Source: Euborellia annulipes (taxonomy: Eukaryota; Arthropoda; Insecta; Dermaptera; Anisolabididae). Taken from it: a stretch of DNA of 64,000 nucleotides. A model generated the notes under the pieces. That model did no database searches. It had not been told where the DNA came from and was given only the letters and a program-made list of their open reading frames with translations. The position numbers and the translations under genes are program-made. The stretch covers positions 1 to 64,000 of the forward strand of contig JAKCPI010014472.1 of assembly GCA_023213315.1 (NCBI GenBank), in the 5' to 3' direction. Below, piece after piece: positions 55,388 through 64,000 of the stretch (position 1 is the first letter of the stretch; each line of letters opens with the position of its first letter).

Positions 55388-55945
55388 ATTAGGAGAATTT
55401 TTAATTATGTACCATATTTTTGTATTAAATTATTATTAAAAATATATAAATACTGTACAACGTTTCGACTGCTTATTCTGCAGACGTTATCAATTACTGT
55501 GCACTTGCTCCGACTCAAGTGAATTAACTGTCATGTCCAGTTACTTGCCTTTTTATATACAGCGACGTTAGCGCCATCTGTCGGCATCTCTGTGAAGTGA
55601 GATTCAAATTTGATGTTACAATGTAACATCATGCTTTTTATGTAAACACTTGCTTTGATAATTGTGAGTGACTTCATGGAAATGAGTGAAAATGGCGGGA
55701 AAATTTGAATCTAACTTCACAGAAATACCGACAGATGGCGCTTGACGTCGCTGTATATAAAAAGGCAAGTAACGGCAATTTCACTTGAGTCGGAGAAAGT
55801 GCACAGTACTTGATAACGGCTGCAGAATAACCAGTCGAAACGTTGTACAGTATTTATATATTTTTAATAAATATTTAATACAAAAATGTGGTCTATAATT
55901 AAAAATTCTCCTAATAATAATATTTCAAACCACAAAAGCTTTATT
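55388..55945. mobile_element. Inverted dimer of the Penelope-like terminal unit
   Basis: A minus copy (55388-55620) and a plus copy (55621-55945) of the 794-1135 unit meet at a palindrome, TGATGTTACAATGTAACATC (55611-55630). Each carries the hammerhead-like block (CGTTTCGACTGCTTATTCTG at 55459; TGCAGAATAACCAGTCGAAA at 55822). The left copy lacks part of the unit beyond the junction. Confidence 0.8.
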
Positions 55946-57330
55946 AAACACATTATTTCAATTGGATTGGCTACCAAGCCAATTGAAAAGGTAAATAGAG
56001 ACGAGGCCTTGGTTAACGAAAAAATCTTAATGTAATAAAAAAATAAAAATAAAATTTCTTCTCATTATTAAGGAAAGGTGAGGGCCCACCGATGGCAGGT
56101 GGCACGGCTAGTTTCTAACAGAATTTAAAATTTTATAAATCTTTTTATAGGCCTAAAACATACAAAATATTATACAACCCCTTATTATTAGTTTTTTTTT
56201 TTTTTTAATCTTAACACCATGTTTATATTTCTCTTTAATTATAATTTTTTTTTCGAGAGGGGGTTGCCCCCCCCCCCCATATGCCTCCTCCCTGGCTACT
56301 GCCCTTTCTCTCTTGTAATAAAAAATTTATTTTAATTTAAATTAAAGGGCAGGAAATTTATATTGCAAAAAGTCAAGTATAGAATAAACAATCTAATTTA
56401 TACCCTGATTCTCACACACACAGAGAGAACCTTCAACAAAGAAAATTCTCCAACCTCCCGCCCCCCTACTCCTTATGGTAAATTTCCTCTCCTTCTTCTG
56501 AATGTCTATTTTATTTGTTTGTTTTTTTTGTTGCTGTTGTTGTTGTAAGCACGTTTTGTTTCAACAAATTGTACAAGAGACTCTCTGGGTAGGGCACAAT
56601 AAGAGAGCAATGTAAGAGTTAGGGGATGGGGATTCAAGGGTCAAATTTCATCCCCCCTACCCCGTCGGCGCAGTGCCTTATGTTGGCTTGTCAAGAAAAA
56701 GCCACAAGTCGAGATTTACTGGCTCACGAACGAACGCGCCACCCGCTATAATAAAAAAATGATTAAATTCTACCCTCCCACACACACACACACACACATA
56801 GAGGTGTTGATAAATAAAAATTTAACAAAAATTTCATGACGTGAATGCCATGATACTTTCTTATACCGTATGCCGTATGAAACGATAAAGAATATAAAAG
56901 AAAGAAAAAAAATATGTGTTTTTATTTCATAATTAAGGGGAAATTATATTTTAGGGAAGAGGCAGGCAATCAAAGGATGAAAGAAAAAATAATTTTATAT
57001 ATCGGCATATCTTAGACGTTTTAAATTAATTCGCTCATCGGTGTGAAGTCTCGTTTATTGTTCAGGAAATTAAATAAATAATGGTCAGCGACTCAAAAAA
57101 AAACCTTAAAATAAATTTGAAAAAATTTTGTCATTTTGCGTTGACTTGTTTTATTGTCTGGATTCATGTTTTAAAAGCTTATTCTTGAAATAATTGGAAA
57201 AAAATTATGTCATAAAATGTAAAACATAAATGATTTCTACAAACAAAAAAGGAAAAATAAAAAAAAATTCCGGCGGGGAATCTGATTCGGAACGGAACGG
57301 AGACGTGACGTGACGGATGTGTTTCCCCCT
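55946..57330. other. Unassigned sequence around a GC island
   Basis: C-run at 56268, (CA)n at 56771-56799. No gene or classified repeat recognised outside the GC island at 56560-56760. Confidence 0.3.
56560..56760. promoter_or_regulatory. GC-elevated unique island
   Basis: About 200 bp of higher-GC, non-repetitive sequence with CCCCGTCGGCGCAGTGCC near 56661 and ACGAACGAACGCGCC near 56727. It is not coding in any convincing frame. It is similar in character to the other GC islands of the window. Confidence 0.15.
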
Positions 57331-57652
57331 AGGGCGTGAAAATAAACTTTTAAACAAAATCGGTACAAAATACTAGTACTTTACTAATGTACTTTTTCAA
57401 TTTTTTTCGATTTTCTCAAAATTCGCTCCAACGATTTTGATTAAAATTCAAAAATCAATTATTTTTTAGACGCTCTTTAAAATGTATATTCTCATTTTGC
57501 CCTTGAAATCTTGTTAAGCACACTTTATTCTCGTACTTCATAGGAAAGATAGGAGAACTGTAGTGACAAGCACAGAACACAACTTTCGAATACCGAAGGT
57601 GAGTGGTGATGAGTGTAAGTTGTGTGCTGTGCGACTAGTACACTAGATTTTT
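57331..57652 (+). mobile_element. HPE element, internally deleted
   Basis: Body from CCCTAGGGCGTGAAAATAAA, then AGGAAAGATAGGAGAA joined directly to GTGACAAGCACAGAACACAA of hairpin B, skipping the TAACAAAATATAAAT segment. Confidence 0.75.
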
Positions 57653-57890
57653 TAAAACAATGCTAAAACTCCGTTAAAACAGAAAAATATCGTTGAGAAG
57701 AAATTATTTTTTGACGGTGAGGTGACGGAAGTGAGACAGACCTCTGGTCGTGACTGAGGCCGGCTCAGTTTGAACAGCGACACTTAAATTTCATTAAAAC
57801 TGTGAATCGAACTTAAAAAAAAAAAATTATTTTTGTTTAAATCTTGAAATTTTTTGATAAACATAAATATTCTTTAAGGTGGCTCTGACA
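57653..57890. other. Unassigned sequence between two HPE copies
   Basis: No gene or classified repeat recognised. Confidence 0.3.
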
Positions 57891-58418
57891 GTACGGTACA
57901 TTTGAATTCAAGTATGTAAATCGATTTATTAGTATGGGAAAATATTTAATGTATTTTGTTAGCATGGCAACCATCTCTCTTATCTTTTGTTTGGAATACA
58001 AGAGTAAAGTGGTCTTCAGAAGATTTCAATCGCAAAATGAGAATATACATTTGAAAGAGCATCTAAAAAAATAGTTGATTTATGAATTTTAAAAAAATCG
58101 TTGGGGCGAATTTTGAGAAAATCGAAAAAAACTGAAAAATTACATAAATAAAGTACTAGTACTTTTTTGACTAATTTTGTTCAAAAGCTTCTTGTCACGT
58201 CTCAGGGGGGTGCTTAACTTAAATATAAAATTTCAACCTCCTAACTCTTTCCGTTCTTGAGATATTTTGTTCAAAGACAGACAGACCATTCGCAAAACCC
58301 TTTTTTGGATTCAGGGGACCTCAAAACGTGTATATCCATCAAAATCTCGACATCGAATTTTTGACATGAATTCAATACTTTTTCTATTAACATATATAGA
58401 GGTAAGAGAAAGTAAAAA
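57891..58418 (-). mobile_element. HPE element lacking hairpin B
   Basis: Body from GTACGGTACATTTGAATTCA through TACTAGTACTTTTTTGAC and CAAAACGTGTATATCCATCA to end A (GGTAAGAGAAAGTA at 58402-58415). Confidence 0.8.
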
Positions 58419-59283
58419 TCGGTAGTCGCTACTAGATGTGATCAAAGGTATGTAAATGTAAGGGAAGAAGAAACGGCGGGGGCATCCATCTATTATTCAA
58501 AGCCAAAAAGGGATGAAGGACAGAGAGACATCATCCTTACAGCATGGCATCTGACACGACAACTGATGCTCAATTATCTCACCACCGACGCTTAATGACG
58601 TCACTCGTTTATTATTAATATTTATCTCTTTAAATAAAATTCTCGTATTTAAATGGAATGCTTTTAAAAAAATAAAAATTTTTTTTTCGTATTTGTTTGT
58701 CTATGTGTGTATGCCCGTGTGTGTGTGTGTCTTCTTTTGAATAACTTTTGAATTATTCATCCGATCGTGTTCAAATTTTTATCACAGCCACCCAATAAGT
58801 TGCTCTTCTTCTTTCTCTCTCATCATTTCCATAAGATTTTTTTTTTCTTATTTTTTAATGTGTTTTTCTTGGAAACACAGAAGTTATTTTCTGTGGTGGG
58901 GGTTGTTTGATAAAAAAAAGGGGGGGGGGGAAAGTGAACCGTCTTTTTATTCAAAAATTCACTCAACTTAGAGGTGTTTAAGAAAAACATTGTATTTATT
59001 ATTCGAAATAAAAGCTTTTTATTTACTCTTACCTATATACTGTTAATATATATAGAGAGAGAAACTATTGAATTCAAGTCAAAAATTCGATGTCGAGATT
59101 TTGATAGATATACACGTTTTGAGGGCCCCAAAAAAGTGGTTTTCGCAGTCTACCTGTCTGTGAACAAAATATCTCAAGAACGAAAACAGCAAGGAGGTTG
59201 GAATTTTATATTTAAGTTCGTTAACACCCTGAGACGTGACACGAAGCTTTTGAAAAAAAATTGGCCAAAAAGTACTATTAGGT

Positions 59284-59533
59284 ACCATCTTCAAGAAAGT
59301 AATTAGAACCCACATTTTGTCGAAATCTCCCTATAGCATTGAAGAGTACTACTCGTAAAATGGGGGAAAAAAAGAAAAATTATATGAATGTAACTTATTT
59401 AAATATAAGTAATTTTCATTATATTGTATTTGTAACTGTGATAGTCTTTGTAATAATTTATAATAATGACTTACTTCTATACATTGCAAAATGTCGAGAG
59501 AAGATAAATGAATAAATAAATAAAATAAATAAA
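59284..59533 (+). mobile_element. Short insert with (AAATA)n tail
   Basis: Lies between TAGGTAC and GTACTTTTTCAG of the HPE. It ends in GAATAAATAAATAAAATAAA, as LINE or SINE tails do. No coding sequence recognised. Also present in the second duplication copy. Confidence 0.5.
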
Positions 59534-59761
59534 TGTACTTTTTCAGTTTTTTCGATTTTCTCAAAATACGCGCCAAGGATTTTGATTAAAATTCAAAAAT
59601 CAATTATTTTTTAGATGCTCTTTAAAATGTATTGATATATTCTCATTTTGCCATTGAAATCTTTTGAAGACCACTTTACTTTTGTACTTCATAGGAAAGA
59701 TAGGAGAAATGGTTGCCATAGTAACAAAAAAAGATATTTTCCCATGTTTATAACTTTTACA

Positions 59762-59970
59762 TGGTCGTCACGGCTTGTGACGTTATGGCTTGTAGCGTCA
59801 CGACCTTTGACGTCACGGCTTGTAACGCGACATGCTGATTACTTTTGTTATTCTAATAATGTTTATTGTTATTATGTTATTGCTATTATGTATTTTATAT
59901 TCATGTTTTTATTATAATGTTTTTTGTATTTATATTGTTATGGCGGAAAAGCCAAAAAAAAAAAACAAAA
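59762..59970 (+). mobile_element. Poly-A-tailed retroposon with four 15-bp repeats
   Basis: Exactly four 15-bp units at 59767-59826, beginning GTCACGGCTTGTGAC, GTTATGGCTTGTAGC, GTCACGACCTTTGAC and GTCACGGCTTGTAAC. An AT-rich stretch, ATGGCGGAAAAGCC and poly-A follow. ACTTTTACAT occurs just before and just after, a target duplication. Part of the head recurs at 26030-26070. Confidence 0.7.
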
Positions 59971-60017
59971 AACTTTTACATCTTTAATTTTAATATATAT
60001 AAAAAAAGGTGGAAATA

Positions 60018-60263
60018 GCCCTCGGGCTTGACGTAGTTGGTAGCGCGCCTGCCTTGTATACCACGGGTCGATGGTTCAGATCCCAAGCAGTCCGATGATT
60101 TTATTTAAGCAATTTGGATACCAAATGACTTAAATAAGAATGCCTGGACCCCAATATAGGCCTATATATTTTCATAATAACGGTTATCGTTTAGTCTTAT
60201 ATGGCCTAAGTTGTCGAAAAGACTATATGTATGTGAATTGTGAATGGGAAAAAGTGTTTAAAA
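60018..60263 (+). mobile_element. SINE-A, near full length
   Basis: GCCCTCGGGCTTGACGTAGT, TGGTAGCGCGCCTGCCTTGT, B-box-like GGTTCAGATCCC, hairpin AAGCAATTTGG...CCAAATGACTT, AGTTGTCGAAAAGACTATAT and a short tail. Confidence 0.8.
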
Positions 60264-60267
60264 AAAT

Positions 60268-60945
60268 ATGGGGATTGACTTCCTCGAGACTTTCTCGTAT
60301 ATTCTTTTGGAATTACGTCTGGGTGTGTGTGTGAACACGATTGCTTAAAAACCAAAGCAGCTAGATCGATGAAATTTGGTATATGCTCCTTACACTAAAA
60401 TTGTAGATTTCTATCAACTTTTGGAGTAAATACGTCACTTGGATTTGTTTCACAAATTCATTTGTTTATATATACCCTTTTTTTAATGACACCTGTATGA
60501 TTTTGTTTTGATTTTTTATCAAAATTAACGAAAATTTTCTATTTCTTCTTTGATTATTTCAAAAACTATTCAGTTTTCGAAAAAATGTCAAAGAATAAAA
60601 ACTTTTTAAAATAGAGTATTTTATCATAATATAACAAAAAAATTGAAAATTTCAAAATTTTTGAAAAAACTTTTTAAGTAAAGTACTACTTCCAAGTGAC
60701 GTATTTACTCCAAAAGTTGATAGAAATCTACAATTTTAGTGTAAGGAGCATATACCAAATTTCATCGATCTAGCTGCTTTGGTTTTTAAGCAATCGTGTT
60801 TACACACACACACACACACACAGACATAATGCCAAAATGGTTTTTTTGGACTCAAGGAGGTCTAAAACGTGGAGAAACATCAAAATCTCGAAGTCGAATT
60901 TTTTTACGATAACATAACTTTCTCTATACGAGAAAGTAAAAATAT
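60268..60945. mobile_element. Foldback related to HPE end A, second copy
   Basis: Same family as 34635-35376 with a shortened left arm and a different centre (60437-60550). Ends TTTCTCGTATATTC and TCTCTATACGAGAAAGTA. Inserted in the HPE next to a SINE. Confidence 0.75.
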
Positions 60946-61799
60946 ATATAATATATCGGCGGAAACTAAGTTTATCTCGACACAAAAAAATCTGGTGTGG
61001 CCAGGACAAAACACAACTTTCTATTACCGAAGGAAAGAGAAAATTGTGTGCTGTGCGACCAATTACACCCGATTTTTTTAGTTTCTATGCAACGTTATTT
61101 TTTGCGTTGAATATAGGTACTTCAGATCTTTTTCAACAGAACGAGAAATTTTTTTAATCCAATGAAGAATATTTATAAACATAAACATAAATACACGTAT
61201 ATTCTCTACAAGATTTTTATCACTTTTATATCAGAGTCACGAAGTGCACATAAAATTTTGACCTATAAATATTTTAATCTTAACTTGATAAATTATTAAA
61301 AACAAAAAAAAAAAAAAAAGAGAGAGACAGTAAGAATATACTGTATAATATTAAAAATATTATCAACATTATCCAAAAGTTGTATAAAAATAATAATAAT
61401 TTTCTTTTTTTTTTTATTAATTTTGTTATTTAGTTTAATAAAAAGAGAAAGAGAAAGCGTTGACAAGGCATATTTATTCATAAATCCAGAGGAAAACATT
61501 TTTTTTCTCTGAATGGAAAATATGATGAGGTGTCTAAACAAGAAATTTATTATTTACCCTTTATAAAAAAAAAAATACTTTTTCTTCCCTCTATCATAAA
61601 GCTTACAATCTCAATTAAAGTTTGAAAGTTTTTTTTTTTGTTTTTATTTTTGTTTTATTAATTCAATCTGTGGCGGTTCTTGAATGAAGAAGACAAACGT
61701 TATTTATGTTAAATTATATAGACTCATGTTTGCTGGAAGTTAGGCAACCAAACTAATCAATCCACAAATGCCATATGTTGATCACAAAGTAAATCTAAC

Positions 61800-61853
61800 A
61801 ATACTTTCTCTCTCTCTATATATTTCATATATAGGGTAAGAGAAAGTAAATTT
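61800..61853. mobile_element. Solo HPE end A
   Basis: TACTTTCTCTCTCTCTATAT ... ATATAGGGTAAGAGAAAGTA with no HPE body on either side. The paralogous copy in the duplication is at 63593-63641. Confidence 0.7.
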
Positions 61854-61895
61854 TTTTTTTAAGGTTGGCTACGGGGCCATACCTCGGCATATGTA

Positions 61896-62083
61896 CAGTG
61901 AGGGACAATATTAAGTCCCACCCATGCGTTTTCTTCTTGTGATTATTTCAATGTTTTTATAAAAGAAAATGAAAATCTTTATTGGAATTATTCTAGGTTT
62001 GAACCATGAAAGTTTCCATTAAAAATATATATTTTTTTAAAAACAATGAAATAATCACAAGTAGAAAATGCATGGGTGGGACT
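61896..62083. mobile_element. TA-flanked MITE truncated at the duplication junction
   Basis: CAGTGAGGGACAATATTAAG follows TA; the right terminus is cut off at GGGACT where copy 2 begins. Confidence 0.8.
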
Positions 62084-62217
62084 AGTTATTTTCTGTGGTG
62101 GGGGTTGTTTGATAAAAAAAGGGGGGGGGGGGGGGAAAGTGAACCGTCTTTTTATTCAAAAATTCACTCAACTTAGAGGTGTTTAAGAAAAACATTGTAT
62201 TTATTATTCGAAATAAA

Positions 62218-62860
62218 AGCTTTTTATTTACTCTTACCTATATACTGTTAATATATATAGAGAGAGAAACTATTGAATTCAAGTCAAAAATTCGATGTCG
62301 AGATTTTGATAGATATACACGTTTTGAGGGCCCCAAAAAAGTGGTTTTCGCAGTCTACCTGTCTGTGAACAAAATATCTCAAGAACGAAAACAGCAAGGA
62401 GGTTGGAATTTTATATTTAAGTTCGTTAACACCCTGAGACGTGACACGAAGCTTTTGAAAAAAATTGGCCAAAAAGTACTAGTACCATCTTCAAGAAAGT
62501 AATTAGAACCCACATTTTGTCGAAATCTCCCTATAGCATTGAAGAGTACTACTCGTAAAATGGGGAAAAAGAAAAATTATATGAATGTAACTTATTTAAA
62601 TATAAGTAATTTTCATTATATTGTATTTGTAACTGTGATAGTCTTTGTAATAATTTATAATAATGACTTACTTCTATACATTGCAAAATGTCGAGAGAAG
62701 ATAAATGAATAAATAAATAAAATAAATAAATGTACTTTTTCAGTTTTTTCGATTTTCTCAAAATACGCGCCAAGGATTTTGATTAAAATTCAAAAATCAA
62801 TTATTTTTTAGATGCTCTTTAAAATGTATTGATATATTCTCATTTTGCCATTGAAATCAC
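62218..62860 (+). mobile_element. HPE element, copy 2 of the duplication
   Basis: Near-identical to 59016-59661, including the AAATA-tailed insert, then joined by deletion to the last 10 bases of hairpin B. Confidence 0.8.
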
Positions 62861-63592
62861 CCGATTTTTTTAGTTTCTATGCAACGTTATTTTTTGCGTT
62901 GAATATAGGTACTTCAGATCTTTTTCAACAGAACGAGAAATTTTTTTAATCCAATGAAGAATATTTATAAACATAAACATAAATACACGTATATTCTCTA
63001 CAAGATTTTTATCACTTTTATATCAGAGTCACGAAGTGCACATAAAATTTTGACCTATAAATATTTTAATCTTAACTTGATAAATTATTAAAAACAAAAA
63101 AAAAAAAAAAAGAGAGAGACAGTAAGAATATACTGTATAATATTAAAAATATTATCAACATTATCCAAAAGTTGTATAAAAATAATAATAATTTTCTTTT
63201 TTTTTTTTTATTAATTTTGTTATTTAGTTTAATAAAAAGAGAAAGAGAAAGCGTTGACAAGGCATATTTATTCATAAATCCAGAGGAAAACATTTTTTTT
63301 CTCTGAATGGAAAATATGATGAGGTGTCTAAACAAGAAATTTATTATTTACCCTTTATAAAAAAAAAATACTTTTTCTTCCCTCTATCATAAAGCTTACA
63401 ATCTCAATTAAAGTTTGAAAGTTTTTTTTTTTGTTTTTATTTTTGTTTTATTAATTCAATCTGTGGCGGTTCTTGAATGAAGAAGACAAACGTTATTTAT
63501 GTTAAATTATATAGACTCATGTTTGCTGGAAGTTAGGCAACCAAACTAATCAATCCACAAATGCCATATGTTGATCACAAAGTAAATCTAAC

Positions 63593-63641
63593 AATACTTT
63601 CTCTCTCTATATATTTCATATATAGGGTAAGAGAAAGTAAA
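63593..63641. mobile_element. Solo HPE end A, duplicated copy
   Basis: As at 61800-61853 with two fewer CT dinucleotides. Confidence 0.7.
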
Positions 63642-63689
63642 TTTTTTTTTTTTTAAGGTTGGCTACGGGGCCATACCTCGGCATATGTA

Positions 63690-63895
63690 CAGTGAGGGAC
63701 AATATTAAGTCCCACCCATGCGTTTTCTTCTTGTGATTATTTCAATGTTTTTATAAAAGAAAATGAAAATCTTTATTGGAATTATTCTAGGTTTGAACCA
63801 TGAAAGTTTCCATTAAAAATATATATTTTTTTAAAAACAATGAAATAATCACAAGTAGAAAATGCATGGGTGGGACTTAATATTAATCCTCACTG
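63690..63895. mobile_element. Intact TA-flanked MITE with CAGTGAGG ends
   Basis: 206 bp, CAGTGAGGGACAATATTAAG to CTTAATATTAATCCTCACTG, TA on both sides. Inner arms TGCGTTTTCTTCTTGTGATT / AATCACAAGTAGAAAATGCA are also inverted. It resembles Tc1/mariner-type MITEs. Confidence 0.88.
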
Positions 63896-63897
63896 TA

Positions 63898-64000
63898 CAT
63901 GTAGGTATATAACATAAATCATATCAAAATTTTACAGTGTAAATAAAATTTGTTATAAAAATATAGCAAGTATAAAAAATGTAGGTATAAAAGTATTGTA
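63898..64000. other. AT-rich sequence to the window end
   Basis: No feature recognised. Confidence 0.3.

Larger units (their letters stand above)
59016..61078 (+). mobile_element. HPE element with four nested insertions
   Basis: End A variant TTTACTCTTACC...GAGAGAAACTA at about 59022, body, and hairpin B at about 60988-61076. Insertions: an AAATA-tailed piece (59284-59533), a 15-bp-repeat retroposon (59762-59970), SINE-A (60018-60263) and an end-A-related foldback (60268-60945). Confidence 0.75.
58882..62083 (+). repeat. Tandem segmental duplication, copy 1 (3.2 kb)
   Basis: Begins AGTTATTTTCTGTGGTGGGG and ends with the truncated TA-flanked MITE at ...GGGTGGGACT. It matches 62084-63877 almost base for base except for homopolymer lengths, a few bases near 59275-59285, and 1405 bp (about 59662-61066) absent from copy 2. 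Confidence 0.92.
62084..63877 (+). repeat. Tandem segmental duplication, copy 2 (1.8 kb, internal deletion)
   Basis: Starts immediately at the end of copy 1 (junction GGGACT|AGTTATT). At 62858-62859 TTGAAATC joins directly to ACCCGATTTTTTTAG, skipping the interior of the HPE and its nested elements. Confidence 0.92.

Noticed and set aside
58974..59306. 110-codon open frame repeated at 62179-62502
   Set aside because: Lies in the HPE element and is repeated only because of the segmental duplication.

Overview
This is an AT-rich, repeat-saturated, intron/intergenic-like stretch of an animal genome, most likely an arthropod. Three things point that way: an exon split by GT-AG introns, tRNA-derived and 5S-rRNA-like SINEs, and non-LTR, Penelope-like, hAT-like and TA-flanked MITE debris. 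Nothing looks bacterial: there are no operons, no ribosome-binding sites, and no long ORFs beyond low-complexity or transposon ones. The species cannot be fixed from the sequence.

The only confident host coding sequence is one 153-nt exon at 19337-19489 (+). It is phase 1 on both sides and encodes about 51 residues of the extracellular amino-terminal domain of an ionotropic glutamate receptor, closest from memory to arthropod AMPA-type GluRI proteins. No other exon of this gene was recognised, so the sequence to its right is probably one intron longer than 44 kb if the gene is intact. A GC-elevated block with a possible 66-nt spliced exon (13075-13140) lies upstream and could be 5'-UTR. Several GC-elevated, non-repetitive islands (about 395-530, 3900-4250, 11060-11480, 11790-12190, 44780-45210, 54600-55070, 56560-56760) are candidate regulatory elements.

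Most of the rest is mobile DNA. (1) The dominant family, here called HPE (hairpin-end element), is about 600-720 bp. One end (A) is a palindrome built on ACTTTCTC...GAGAAAGT. The other end (B) is an unrelated hairpin of about 90 nt built on TCTGGTGTGAC...GTCACACCAGA. There are about 20 full, partial or solo copies. (2) A tRNA-derived SINE of about 240-280 bp (SINE-A) has A/B-box heads, an internal hairpin and a poly-A tail, and is often flanked by 10-14-bp target duplications. (3) Other SINEs have a 5S-rRNA-like head or a second tRNA-like head but share a tail core with SINE-A. (4) hAT-like MITEs have 8-bp duplications. (5) TA-flanked MITEs and long foldbacks include two with CAGGGTGTCC ends. 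(6) Penelope-like or hammerhead-like fragments occur at several sites. (7) Three non-LTR retrotransposon fragments are present: RT C-terminus, endonuclease-RT linker and RNase H.

Layout: 1-7.5 kb, HPE/SINE fragments, one LINE 3' end with tandem 3'-UTR repeats, and GC islands. 7.5-11 kb, LINE remnant, 145-bp tandem duplication, HPE. 11-13.2 kb, GC-elevated possible promoter/5'-UTR zone. 13.2-19 kb, head-to-head HPEs and 5S-like SINEs. 19.3 kb, receptor exon. 20-24 kb, foldbacks and HPE with nested SINEs. 24-31 kb, mostly unassigned AT-rich DNA plus two long TA-flanked foldbacks. 31-32 kb, LINE RNase H split by a hAT MITE. 33-42 kb, foldbacks, HPEs, hAT MITEs and a poly-G run. 42.2-44.6 kb, a TTAA-flanked element containing a TA-flanked element containing a hAT MITE. 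45.4-47.2 kb, a four-level nest of SINE, hAT, HPE and SINEs. 47-58 kb, MITEs, foldbacks and GC islands. 58.9-63.9 kb, a near-identical tandem duplication whose second copy lacks 1.4 kb.

All family names rest on motif recognition by eye. No database search or alignment was run.
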